Source of the DNA: Thermoanaerobaculum aquaticum
GTDB taxonomy: Bacteria > Acidobacteriota > Thermoanaerobaculia > Thermoanaerobaculales > Thermoanaerobaculaceae
DNA: 64,000 bases
Assembly (NCBI RefSeq): GCF_000687145.1
Contig: NZ_JMFG01000002.1
Span: forward strand, 124,001 to 188,000
Reading direction: 5' to 3'
Positions 43,877 through 53,688 of this stretch are shown here, in pieces (within the stretch, counting starts at the first letter, position 1; every line of letters begins with the position of its first letter). A program made the position numbers and the translations under genes. Under the pieces are notes generated by a model. The model did not search any database and was not told the DNA's origin. It was given only the letters and a program-made list of their open reading frames with translations.

Positions 43877-46006
43877 GTGCGTTTCTTGGAGGACTTGGAT
43901 CCCGAGCAGAGGGAAGCCGTCACCTATGGGGAAGGGCCGCTTTTGGTGGTGGCGGGGGCCGGCTCCGGCAAAACCCGGGTGCTGACGTACCGTATTGCCT
44001 GGCTTTTGGCCTCGGGGCGAGCCCAACCCCACAACGTTTTGGCCGTGACCTTCACCAACAAAGCAGCCAGGGAAATGGCCGAGCGGGTGGAAAAGCTGCT
44101 GCACGGTCCCCTGCGCGGTGGGTTTGTGGGCACCTTCCACCGCTTTGCCTTGACGCTTTTGCGCCAGTACCCGGAAAAGGTGGGGCTTCCCCCGCGTTTT
44201 GCCATTGCCGATGAGGACGAGCAGCGGCGCCTGGTGGAGCAGGTGCTCAAGGAGCTGGGGATCCCCTCCACTCAGCTTTCCCCCCGGGCGGCCCGGGCGG
44301 CCATTTCTCGCTGGAAGAACGGGTCGTCCTCGGCGGTTTCCGCCTCGGAGCTGGTGTCCGCGGTGGTGGAGCGCTACCAAGAGCGGCTGCAGGCCGCAGG
44401 AGCGGTGGACTTTGACGACATGCTGGTGCTGGCGGTGAAGCTCCTGGCCGAGGATGCGGGCTTGCGACAGATTCTGCGCCAGCGCTTCACCTACCTCCTG
44501 GTGGACGAGTTTCAGGACACCAACCCCGTGCAAATGGAGCTTTTATGGCACCTGGCCGGGCCCAGGCCCAACCTCACCGCCGTGGGCGACGAGGACCAGA
44601 GCATTTACCGCTTCCGCGGCGCGGAGTTAGAGCACATCTTGCGCTTTGAGCACACCTACCCCGGGGCCAAGGTGCTCACCTTGGGCAACAACTACCGCTC
44701 GGCGGAGCCCATCCTCAAAGCGGCGGCGGCGGTCATTGCCCACAACACCCGCCGCCGGCCCAAGCTGCTGCGTTCCTGCTCCGGCGACGGGGAGCCGGTG
44801 CGGGTCCTGGCTGCTGCCGATGAAAGCGACGAGGCGGGTCTGGTGGTGGCGGATATCCGCCGGGAAAGGGCGGCGGGACGCACGTCCATTGCCGTCCTTT
44901 TCCGCATCAACGCGCTATCCCGGCCGCTGGAAGCGGAGCTGGTGCGCTGGGGGGTTCCCTACCGCGTGGTAGGGGGCGTGCGCTTTTGGGACCGGGCGGA
45001 GGTGCGGGACGCCCTGGCGTACCTGCGGCTTTTGGCCAACCCCGACGACGAACTGGCTTTCCTGCGGGTGGTGAACGTCCCCGCCCGGGGCCTGGGGGCG
45101 GTGACCCTGGAGCGCTTGCGGCAAGCCGCTCAGATCTGGGGGTGCTCCCTTTGTGAAGCCTCCCGGCGCCTTCCGGAAACCTTGACCCCCCGAGCCCGGG
45201 AAGCCTTAGCGCGGTTTTGGGAGCTGCTGGACTCCCTCCGCCAGCAGGCCGGTGGCTCGTTGCGGGAGCTGGTGGCGGCGCTTTTGGAGCAATCGGGGCT
45301 GGCCGCCCAGTACGACACCCGCGAAGAGGAGGATCGGGCGCGCCTTGCCAACCTCGACCAGCTGGTTAACGCCGCCGCCGAAGCTGAGCAGCGCGGTCTT
45401 ACGCTGCCTTCGTTTTTGGACGAGGTGGCGCTGCTTTCCGAAGCCGATGCCGAAACCGCCCCCCAGTCGGTGCTGCTTTCCACGCTCCATGCCGCCAAGG
45501 GCCTGGAGTTTGACGTGGTGTACCTGGTGGGCTTGGAGGAGGGGCTGTTGCCGCTCATGCGGGGGGAGGAGCCGGAGCTTGCCGACGAGGAGGAAGAACG
45601 CCGCCTTTTGTACGTGGGGATGACCCGGGCCCGCAAGAAGCTGGTGCTCACCTGGGCCCGCAGCCGCCGTCTTCACGGGGAAACCCGCACCACCCGACCT
45701 TCCCGTTTCCTCGCCGAGCTGCCGCCCGAGGTGCGTCGGGAAGGGTTAACCTCGCCCTCGCCCTTACCGCACTGGGAGCCCAAACCTCTGGTGCGGCCCC
45801 GCCAGGAAGCCCCCGCCCCAGAGGCGAGGAACGGCTTTCGCCCGGGGATGAAGGTGGAGCACCCCACCTTTGGCCGCGGCGTGGTGCTGCAGGTGCAAGC
45901 TTCTGGAGCACAAACCCGGGTGGTGGTGTTCTTCGACCGGGCTGGCAAGAAGACCCTTTTGCCCAGCGTCGCCCCGCTCAAGGTGCTTTCAGCGCCCCGG
46001 GGGTAA
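43877..46006 (+). CDS. pcrA: UvrD/PcrA-type superfamily 1 DNA helicase
   Basis: A 709-residue 3'-5' helicase. Motif I is VVAGAGSGKTRVL (about 25-37), motif Ia is AVTFTNKAAREM, motif II is LLVDEFQDTN, motif III is AVGDEDQSIYRFRGA, motif IV-V is STLHAAKGLEFDVVYLVGLEEGLLP and motif VI is RRLLYVGMTRARKKL. The C-terminus (VEHPTFGRGVVLQVQ onwards) is the Tudor-like domain of PcrA, which binds RNA polymerase in relatives. GTG start with GGGAGGAAG; TACAAT at 43850-43855 may be a -10. Confidence 0.95.
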   Translation: MRFLEDLDPEQREAVTYGEGPLLVVAGAGSGKTRVLTYRIAWLLASGRAQPHNVLAVTFTNKAAREMAERVEKLLHGPLRGGFVGTFHRFALTLLRQYPEKVGLPPRFAIADEDEQRRLVEQVLKELGIPSTQLSPRAARAAISRWKNGSSSAVSASELVSAVVERYQERLQAAGAVDFDDMLVLAVKLLAEDAGLRQILRQRFTYLLVDEFQDTNPVQMELLWHLAGPRPNLTAVGDEDQSIYRFRGAELEHILRFEHTYPGAKVLTLGNNYRSAEPILKAAAAVIAHNTRRRPKLLRSCSGDGEPVRVLAAADESDEAGLVVADIRRERAAGRTSIAVLFRINALSRPLEAELVRWGVPYRVVGGVRFWDRAEVRDALAYLRLLANPDDELAFLRVVNVPARGLGAVTLERLRQAAQIWGCSLCEASRRLPETLTPRAREALARFWELLDSLRQQAGGSLRELVAALLEQSGLAAQYDTREEEDRARLANLDQLVNAAAEAEQRGLTLPSFLDEVALLSEADAETAPQSVLLSTLHAAKGLEFDVVYLVGLEEGLLPLMRGEEPELADEEEERRLLYVGMTRARKKLVLTWARSRRLHGETRTTRPSRFLAELPPEVRREGLTSPSPLPHWEPKPLVRPRQEAPAPEARNGFRPGMKVEHPTFGRGVVLQVQASGAQTRVVVFFDRAGKKTLLPSVAPLKVLSAPRG

Positions 46007-46017
46007 ACTTGCCAAGC

Positions 46018-48042
46018 ATGAGGGTCAGGCTTTTCCTGCTTTTCGGACTGGCATCGCCGCTCTGGGGGCTGGAGGTGGCGGTGCGGGAGGCCATCAACCC
46101 CGGGCTGGGCCGCCCCCCCGCGGAGGTGGTGCGCTCCACACCGGCCGCCTCCTTCAGGGGTCTGCTTTCCGCTTGCGCTGCCGAGGACTTCCGGCGGGCC
46201 GCGCACTTTTTGGACCTTTCGGAGATCCCCAAAGAGCAGCAAGCAATTCTCGGTCCGGAGGTGGCCGAGAAGCTGTGCCGCGTTCTTTCAAGGCTTTCCG
46301 CCCGGGCACAGGCGGTCAGCTCGGAAAGCCCGGAAGGACCCTTGGAAGGCGGAGTTCCGGCCAACACCGTGGTGGCCTTGCGTTTTTCCCGCTCGGGGAT
46401 TTCCGGGGAGGTTTGGTTGCGCCGCACCCGCGACGCCAGCACCGGCGAGGTCGCGTGGCTTTTGACGCGGAGAACGGTATCTTCGGCACCCTTTTGGTAC
46501 CGGGTGCTGGTGGAGGGGAAAAAACCCACCGCGCAGGCCCAGCTCAACCCCGGCCTGCCGCCAGCTTCTGACCTTTCCCAGACAAGCCCCCGGGAAACGC
46601 TGGAGGGCTTTCTGGAAGCGGCAGCCCAGGGCAACTTCCAGCAGGCTGCTCACTACCTGGACCTTTCGGCCTTTTCCGAAAGCGAACAAGCGGTGCAGGG
46701 ACCGCTTTTGGCCCGCCGTTTGTACCTGGTGAGCGTGCGCCGCCACCCCTTCCAGCCGGAAAAAGTGAGCAACGATCCGGCGGGTGTTCCGGAGGTGGGC
46801 TTGCCCGAGGACCGGGAGCGGGTGGGCACGCTGGAGGTGCGCGGCCGCCAGGTGGATTTGCTTTTGGCCGACCGCTACGACCCGGGGGTGGGTCACCGCT
46901 GGGTTTTTGCCCAGGAAACCGTGGCGGAAATCCCCAGCCTCTACCGCCGACACGGCTTCGGTTGGGTGGGGGACCATTTACCCCCGATCTTTTTTGCCGT
47001 TTCCTTTGCCGGCCTGGCCCTGTGGCAGTGGCTTTCCCTGCTGCTCCTGCTTTTCCTGGGCTTTTGGGTGTCCCGGCGCCTGGGGCACCTCTTGGCGCTT
47101 TTCTCCCGCCGCCTGGCCGCCCGCACCGGGGTGAGCTGGGATGACGCTCTGGCCGAGGCGCTGGATGGTCCCGCCGGGCTCTGGCTTTGGAGCTTGCTGC
47201 TGTGGGCGGGTGGGAGCTGGTTGGGCCTCATGACCACCGACGTGGCCAAAGCGCTGGTGAAGCTTTTGGCGATTTTAGCCACCACCTGGTTTTTCTTAAG
47301 GCTTTTGGACCGCCTTTCTTCCCAGTGGTCCTCCCAGGCCCAAGAAAAGCACAGCCTGGTCTTTGGCTTTATCCCCATTTTCAAACGCATCGGCCGCATC
47401 TTGCTGGTGACCTTTGGCCTCTTGGCCGGCCTTCACGTTACCGGGGTGCCGGTCACCACCGCCCTGGCCGGTTTGGGCATTGGCGGCGTGGCCGTGGCCT
47501 TTGCCGCCCAGAAGACCCTGGAGAACATCTTTGCCGCGGTGGCCATTGCGGCCGACCGCCCCTTTTCCCTGGGGGACACGGTGCGTATTGGCTCCCTGGT
47601 GGGTACGGTGGAGGACCTGGGATTGCGCTCCACCCGCATCCGCACCTTTGAGCGCACGGTGGTGACGGTGCCCAACAGCACCGTGGTGGGCAGCGAGGTG
47701 GTGAACCTCTCGGCCCGGGACCGCATGCTTTACAACCCCACCCTGAGCCTGGTGTACGACACCAGGCCGGAAAAGCTGCGGCGCATCCTGAAGGCCATCC
47801 GGGAGCTTCTGGCAACTCACCCCCGGGTGGTGCAGGAGGGCGCCCGCTGCCGCTTCCGTGGTTTTGGGGAGTCGGCGCTTTTGGTGGAGGTGTACTGCCA
47901 CTTGGACACCCAGGAATGGGAGGAATACCTGGCTTTAGCGGAAGAGCTCAACTTTGCCCTGGCCGAAATCGTGGAACGGGAGGGCTCGGCCTTTGCCTTC
48001 CCCACCAGAACTGTGGTCCTGGCCGGTGGCGGGACCCACTGA
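46018..48042 (+). CDS. MscS-family mechanosensitive channel with duplicated extracytoplasmic domain
   Basis: A 674-residue membrane protein with a signal peptide (MRVRLFLLFGLASPLWG). Residues about 41-165 and 190-315 are two copies of one domain: ASFRGLLSACAAEDFRRAAH against TLEGFLEAAAQGNFQQAAH, and WLLTRRTVSSAPFWYR against WVFAQETVAEIPSLYR. Then come about four helices and the MscS core with the pore helix ALAGLGIGGVAVAFAAQKTLEN and the beta domain SLGDTVRIGSLVGTVEDLGLRSTRIRT. It should release solutes under osmotic shock. The start is ATG 46018; TTG 46009 is possible. It converges with hutI, 13 bases away. Confidence 0.92.
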   Translation: MRVRLFLLFGLASPLWGLEVAVREAINPGLGRPPAEVVRSTPAASFRGLLSACAAEDFRRAAHFLDLSEIPKEQQAILGPEVAEKLCRVLSRLSARAQAVSSESPEGPLEGGVPANTVVALRFSRSGISGEVWLRRTRDASTGEVAWLLTRRTVSSAPFWYRVLVEGKKPTAQAQLNPGLPPASDLSQTSPRETLEGFLEAAAQGNFQQAAHYLDLSAFSESEQAVQGPLLARRLYLVSVRRHPFQPEKVSNDPAGVPEVGLPEDRERVGTLEVRGRQVDLLLADRYDPGVGHRWVFAQETVAEIPSLYRRHGFGWVGDHLPPIFFAVSFAGLALWQWLSLLLLLFLGFWVSRRLGHLLALFSRRLAARTGVSWDDALAEALDGPAGLWLWSLLLWAGGSWLGLMTTDVAKALVKLLAILATTWFFLRLLDRLSSQWSSQAQEKHSLVFGFIPIFKRIGRILLVTFGLLAGLHVTGVPVTTALAGLGIGGVAVAFAAQKTLENIFAAVAIAADRPFSLGDTVRIGSLVGTVEDLGLRSTRIRTFERTVVTVPNSTVVGSEVVNLSARDRMLYNPTLSLVYDTRPEKLRRILKAIRELLATHPRVVQEGARCRFRGFGESALLVEVYCHLDTQEWEEYLALAEELNFALAEIVEREGSAFAFPTRTVVLAGGGTH

Positions 48043-48055
48043 AGTGGCAGTGCGG

Positions 48056-49312
48056 TTAAGCCGCCAGCGCCCCGTCTCGCACCACCACCCGGCCCTTTTT
48101 CACCACATGGCGCACCAGGTTGACGCCAAAGTGGTACACGAGGTGCTTGGGGTTTGGGGCGTCCAAAACCACGAGATCCGCTTGCTTGCCCACCTCCAGG
48201 CTGCCTAGCCGGTGGGCCAGGCCTAGGGCGGCGGCGGCGTTGAGGGTGGCGGCCACCAGGGCTTCTTCCGAGGACATGCCGGCGCCGAGACAGGCCAGCT
48301 GCATGATGGTGGCCATGGACTCGGTGTGGGAAGAGCCGGGGTTGCAGTCGGTGGCTAAAGCGACCGGCACGCCAGCGGCCATGAGGTCCCGCACGGGAGC
48401 GTAGCGGTCGCGCAGGAAAAACGAAACCCCCGGCAACACCACCGCCACCACCCCTGCCTGGGCCAGGGCGCGAATGCCCTGTGGCGAAACGTGGAGCAGG
48501 TGAGACGCGGACAGGGCGCCCAGCTCGGCGGCCAGCTCCGCTCCCCCCAGCGGGAAGAGCTCGTCAGCGTGCAGGTGGATGCGCCACCCGTAGGCTTTTG
48601 CCGGAGCCAGAAGCCTGCGGGTTTGCTCGGGGGAAAAGACCCCGTTTTCGCAAAAGACATCCACCCCTTGGGCCAGGCCCTCGGCGGCAATGGCCGGGTA
48701 AATCTCCTGCAGGATGAGCTCCACGTAGCCCTCGGGGTTGTGGCGCCACTCTGGTGGCACCTCGTGGGCGGGCATGGCGGTGGGGATAATCTCCACCGGC
48801 TGCAGCTGCGCTGCCCTTTGCAAGACCCGCAGCTGCTTGAGCTCGCCCTCGGTGTTAAGCCCGTACCCGGATTTGGCCTCGGTGGTGGTGGTGCCATGGA
48901 GCAACTGCCGCGAGAGCCTCCGCAGCGTGAGGCGTAAGAGTTCCTCTTCGCTGGCTTGCCTTGTGGCAGCCACGGTCTTCACGATGCCGCCGCCGGAGGC
49001 GGCAATTTGGGCGTAGGTTTCACCGGCCAGCCTCCGGTCAAACTCGTCTTCCCGGTAGCCGGCAAAGGGCAAGTGGGTGTGGGGGTCCACAAAGCCGGGG
49101 ACCACGCAGCCGCCTTGCGCGTCCAGCACCTCCTGGGGAGGGGGGAAAAGGCGGTCGTGCTCCTCGAGAGATCCCACGAAGGCGATGGTTTCCCCTTGGC
49201 AGCGCACCACCGCTTGGGGGAAAACAGCCACCCGGCTTTGGGCGGCACCGCAGGCCGGCCCCTGGCCCAGGGGTGTGGCCACCTGGGAGGCGTTGACGAC
49301 CAAAAGGCTCAC
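48056..49312 (-). CDS. hutI: Imidazolonepropionase
   Basis: Histidine degradation enzyme that opens imidazolone propionate to formiminoglutamate. The 418-residue amidohydrolase has the metal-binding FVDPHTHLPFAG, EAKSGYGLNTEGELK, the metal His in HLHADELFP, and the catalytic Asp in ALATDCNPGSSHTESM. It starts at GTG 49312, overlapping the divIVA stop by four bases. hutH, hutU and the later steps are not here; the enzyme sits alone behind divIVA. Confidence 0.95.
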   Translation of the reverse strand: MSLLVVNASQVATPLGQGPACGAAQSRVAVFPQAVVRCQGETIAFVGSLEEHDRLFPPPQEVLDAQGGCVVPGFVDPHTHLPFAGYREDEFDRRLAGETYAQIAASGGGIVKTVAATRQASEEELLRLTLRRLSRQLLHGTTTTEAKSGYGLNTEGELKQLRVLQRAAQLQPVEIIPTAMPAHEVPPEWRHNPEGYVELILQEIYPAIAAEGLAQGVDVFCENGVFSPEQTRRLLAPAKAYGWRIHLHADELFPLGGAELAAELGALSASHLLHVSPQGIRALAQAGVVAVVLPGVSFFLRDRYAPVRDLMAAGVPVALATDCNPGSSHTESMATIMQLACLGAGMSSEEALVAATLNAAAALGLAHRLGSLEVGKQADLVVLDAPNPKHLVYHFGVNLVRHVVKKGRVVVRDGALAA

Positions 49313-49833
49313 GGCTGGGGTTTGGGCTCGCGGACCCGGGGCCGCAGCACCGCCAGGCTGGAAGCCTCGTTTTCCCGCTTTTCCGCGGCTTCGTCGTCCT
49401 TGGCAAGCCCCAGCAGGAGCTCGGCCAGCCGCTTGAGATCGGCCCGGGCCGAACGCCTCTGGCTTTTCAGCTGGGCAATGACGGTTTCCACCGCTTCCGC
49501 GCGCTGGCGGGCTTCCTCCACCAGCCGATCGGCCAGGGCTTGCGCTTCGGTGATGATCCTTTGGGCTTCCGCTTCCGCCTTGGCCACGGTGGCTTCCGCG
49601 GTTTTTTGCGCGGCAATGAGTGCCTCGTTGAGCGCCTCGCTTTGCGACCGGTACTCCTCCAGCTGCCGGGAGAGCATCTCCACCTGGGCCCGCAGCTCCC
49701 CCCGCAGCTTGGCCTCTTCCTCCACCTGCTCGGCAAGCCCGCGCAGGAACTCCCGCACGGCGTCCGGGTCGTAGCCCCGCAGCTTGCTGGGGAAGGAGGC
49801 CCCTTGAATCTCCAACGGTGTGAGCCGGTGCAT
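49309..49833 (-). CDS. divIVA: DivIVA domain protein
   Basis: A 174-residue coiled-coil protein. The N-terminal LTPLEIQGASFPSKLRGYDPDAVREFL is the DivIVA membrane-binding domain, followed by a long coiled coil (about 40-145) and a basic, Pro-ending tail. Such proteins gather at negatively curved membranes, such as poles and division sites. The start is ATG 49833, with GGGAGG upstream; ATG 49854 has none. It lies 57 bases after yggS, a linkage also seen in Gram-positive division clusters. Confidence 0.88.
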   Translation of the reverse strand: MHRLTPLEIQGASFPSKLRGYDPDAVREFLRGLAEQVEEEAKLRGELRAQVEMLSRQLEEYRSQSEALNEALIAAQKTAEATVAKAEAEAQRIITEAQALADRLVEEARQRAEAVETVIAQLKSQRRSARADLKRLAELLLGLAKDDEAAEKRENEASSLAVLRPRVREPKPQP

Positions 49834-49890
49834 GTGGTTAACCTCCCTAATCATCTTGAGCTTACCACGGCCGCAAAAAAGTGACGCCGC

Positions 49891-50577
49891 TTACCGGCGT
49901 TCCCCAAAGAGCGCTCGCCCCAGCCGCACCCAGGTGGCCCCCTCTTCCACCGCCACCCAGAAGTCTTCGGACATGCCCATGGAAAGCTGCAGGGGCGGCA
50001 GCTGAAAAGCCGCCTCCAGCTGCCGGGCCACCTCCCGCAAGCGCCGGAAGTGGGGGCGGGAGCGTTCGGGGTCGGGGTGGTAAGGTGGCACCGTCAAAAG
50101 CCCCAGAAGCTGCAGGTGCGGGCAATGGGAAAGCAGGAAGCTCACAAGGGGCGGGAGCTCTTCTTCCAACACGCCGCTCTTTTGCGGCTCCCGCCCCACG
50201 TTGACCTCCACCATCACCGGCATGACCTTGGCCCGGTTTGCTAAGAGCTTTTCCAGGGTTTCGGCCAAAGGCACGCGGTCCACGGTGGCGATGAGGTCAA
50301 AGAGCTCGATGGCTTTTTTGGCCTTGTTTCGTTGCAGCGGGCCCACCAGGTGCCAGAAAGCGGGGAGGCGCACCGCCGGCCTTTTTTCGGCTGCTTCCTG
50401 CACGCGGTTTTCGCCAATGGCGTCCACGCCGGCGGCAATGGCTTCCTCCACCACCTGGGCGGGGTGGGTCTTGGTGACCGCCAGGATCTTTACCTCTTGG
50501 GGGTTTCGACCAGCTTTCTGGCAGGCCTGGGCGATCCTCTCCCGCACCGCGGCCAGGTTGGCAGCCACCGTGCTCAT
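49891..50577 (-). CDS. yggS: YggS family PLP homeostasis protein
   Basis: A 228-residue PLP-binding TIM-barrel protein. The PLP lysine is in KILAVTKTHPAQVV, followed by IGENRVQEAAEK, FWHLVGPLQRNKAKK, VMVEVNVGREPQKSGV, LQLSMGMSEDFWVAVEEGATWVRLG. The family has no known catalysis but controls vitamin B6 and amino acid pools. ATG 50577 overlaps the rnhA stop by four bases. Confidence 0.95.
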   Translation of the reverse strand: MSTVAANLAAVRERIAQACQKAGRNPQEVKILAVTKTHPAQVVEEAIAAGVDAIGENRVQEAAEKRPAVRLPAFWHLVGPLQRNKAKKAIELFDLIATVDRVPLAETLEKLLANRAKVMPVMVEVNVGREPQKSGVLEEELPPLVSFLLSHCPHLQLLGLLTVPPYHPDPERSRPHFRRLREVARQLEAAFQLPPLQLSMGMSEDFWVAVEEGATWVRLGRALFGERR

Positions 50578-51002
50578 GGGACTAGCGGCGAAGGCAAGGT
50601 GGAGCGCTTGTGGGCAATGGCTTCGGCCACCAGGCGGTCGGCGCGGGTGTTTTGCTCCCGCGGCACGGCGCGGATGTCCACCCGGGAAAACCGGGCCAGA
50701 GCCTTTTGCGCTTGCTCCCACAGGGGCTTGAGGTGAGGCGCCCGCACTTTGTAGCTTCCGGTGAGCTGGCGGGCCAAAAGCTCGGAGTCGGTTTGGATGG
50801 CCACCTCCTGGGCTTGAAGCTCCAAAAGCCTTCGAAGGGCTGCCAACAGCGCTGCGTACTCGGCCACGTTGTTGGTGGCGTGCCCCAAGTACACGGTGTG
50901 CTCTTCCCGCTGGCCGTCGGGGTGGATGATGACCACACCGGCCCCCGCCTCGCCGGGGTTGCCCCAGGCGCCACCGTCAATTTCCACGCGGAAAAAGCTC
51001 AT
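50574..51002 (-). CDS. rnhA: Ribonuclease HI-like protein
   Basis: A 142-residue RNase H fold with the acidic catalytic residues in place: Asp in VEIDGGAWGNPG, Glu in NNVAEYAALLAAL, Asp in IQTDSELLARQL and the last Asp in NTRADRLVAEA. It resembles the HI-like group that lacks the basic handle. It should cut RNA in RNA-DNA hybrids. It overlaps the zinc-ribbon gene and yggS by four bases each. Confidence 0.9.
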   Translation of the reverse strand: MSFFRVEIDGGAWGNPGEAGAGVVIIHPDGQREEHTVYLGHATNNVAEYAALLAALRRLLELQAQEVAIQTDSELLARQLTGSYKVRAPHLKPLWEQAQKALARFSRVDIRAVPREQNTRADRLVAEAIAHKRSTLPSPLVP

Positions 51003-51736
51003 GGTTCAAAGACCAAGGGCTGAACGGTTTCCGGATCGTACAGGAGCCGCCGGCAGGAGTCGCAGTAGGCCAGCTCGGCCGCCGACTTCACCACCTGCAC
51101 CAGGTGCGGGCGCAGCTGGGCGTGGCAGGCGGAGCAGGAGTCGCCGTCCATGGGCACCACGGCCGTGGGTTTGCGGCTGTTCCACAGCTTCTTGAACTCC
51201 TCCCAGCTGGCGTTGCCCATGAGCTTTTGGGTTTCCCGCAAACGCGCTTCAATGCGCGCCAGGTCCTGCTCGGCTTTTTGTTTTTGCACGGCAAAGGCGG
51301 CTTCCAGCTGTTCCCGGGCCTGGCGCTCCTCGTCCGATTCTTGGGACAAGCTGGCCACGTCCTTTTCCAGGGCTTCCAGCTGTTGCCAGAGGGCCAGGAG
51401 CTTTTCCTCCCGGGTTTTGAGCTCAGCCTCCACGTGGTCCAGCTCGGAAACCACCGCTTGCAGCTGACGCATGTTGGTGACCATGCTCTTTTGCTTGCGG
51501 AAGTGCTCCCGCTCTTTGTGCAGGGAGTCCACCTCTTGCTGCAGGGCGACCTGTTCGGCTTTTACTCTGGCCAACTCTTCCTTTTTAGCTTCCAGGAGCC
51601 TGCGCCTTTCGGCAAAACGGGCCTGGTGGCTGGCGAGCTCCTCCGGTGGGTTTTCCAAAAGAAAGCGGGCTTGGCGCCGTTGCTCGAGAAGGGTTTGCAG
51701 GGTCACAAAGTACTGCAGCTTCAGGCGCGTATCCAA
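50999..51736 (-). CDS. Coiled-coil protein with C4 zinc ribbon (CT398 type)
   Basis: A protein of 245 residues consisting of a long N-terminal coiled coil (about 10-175, rich in E, Q, L, R) and a C-terminal zinc ribbon CSACHAQLRP...YCDSCRRLLYDP with two CxxC pairs 20 residues apart. This is the COG1579/CT398 group, of uncertain function, often next to rnhA. The likely start is TTG 51736, six bases after GGGAGG; ATG 51751 is in frame but would place the codon two bases from the end of the upstream tRNA with no RBS. Confidence 0.85.
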   Translation of the reverse strand: MDTRLKLQYFVTLQTLLEQRRQARFLLENPPEELASHQARFAERRRLLEAKKEELARVKAEQVALQQEVDSLHKEREHFRKQKSMVTNMRQLQAVVSELDHVEAELKTREEKLLALWQQLEALEKDVASLSQESDEERQAREQLEAAFAVQKQKAEQDLARIEARLRETQKLMGNASWEEFKKLWNSRKPTAVVPMDGDSCSACHAQLRPHLVQVVKSAAELAYCDSCRRLLYDPETVQPLVFEP

Positions 51737-51752
51737 AGCGTTTCCTCCCATG

Positions 51753-51828
51753 TGGTGGGTCCACCAGGATTCGAACCTGGGACCTACCGGTTATGAGCCG
51801 GCAGCTCTGACCGCTGAGCTATGGACCC
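51753..51828 (-). tRNA. tRNA with CAT anticodon (tRNA-Ile2 or elongator tRNA-Met)
   Basis: Acceptor stem GGGTCCA/TGGACCC, discriminator A and an encoded CCA. D-arm AGCTCAGCGGTCAGAGCT, anticodon stem GCCGG/CCGGT with loop CTCATAA (CAT), T-arm CCCAGGTTCGAATCCTGG. It is not an initiator, because the anticodon stem lacks the GGG/CCC pairs. The overall sequence resembles TilS-modified tRNA-Ile2, but elongator Met cannot be excluded by eye. Confidence 0.93.
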
Positions 51829-51925
51829 CTCTCGCCCATGTCCTCTGCCCGCAGCCGGTGCCACCACTGCTGCCGCTTCCCTGTAGAGAGCACAGACCGA
51901 CTGGGGCCGGGCGTCCCCAGGGCGA

Positions 51926-51954
51926 ATTGTACGCCGGCAGCCGAAACCCCACAA
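51926..51954 (-). promoter_or_regulatory. Promoter of the CAT tRNA and the zinc-ribbon operon
   Basis: Read on -, TTGTGG (51954-51949), a 17-base spacer, TACAAT (51931-51926). The start near 51919 would give a 90-base precursor before the tRNA. It lies between the rpoD stop and the tRNA and may be the only promoter for the tRNA-rnhA-yggS-divIVA-hutI string. Confidence 0.6.
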
Positions 51955-51971
51955 GGTACGGGGCGCTGACG

Positions 51972-53678
<1,707 letters not shown>

Positions 53679-53688
53679 CTTTCCCTCC

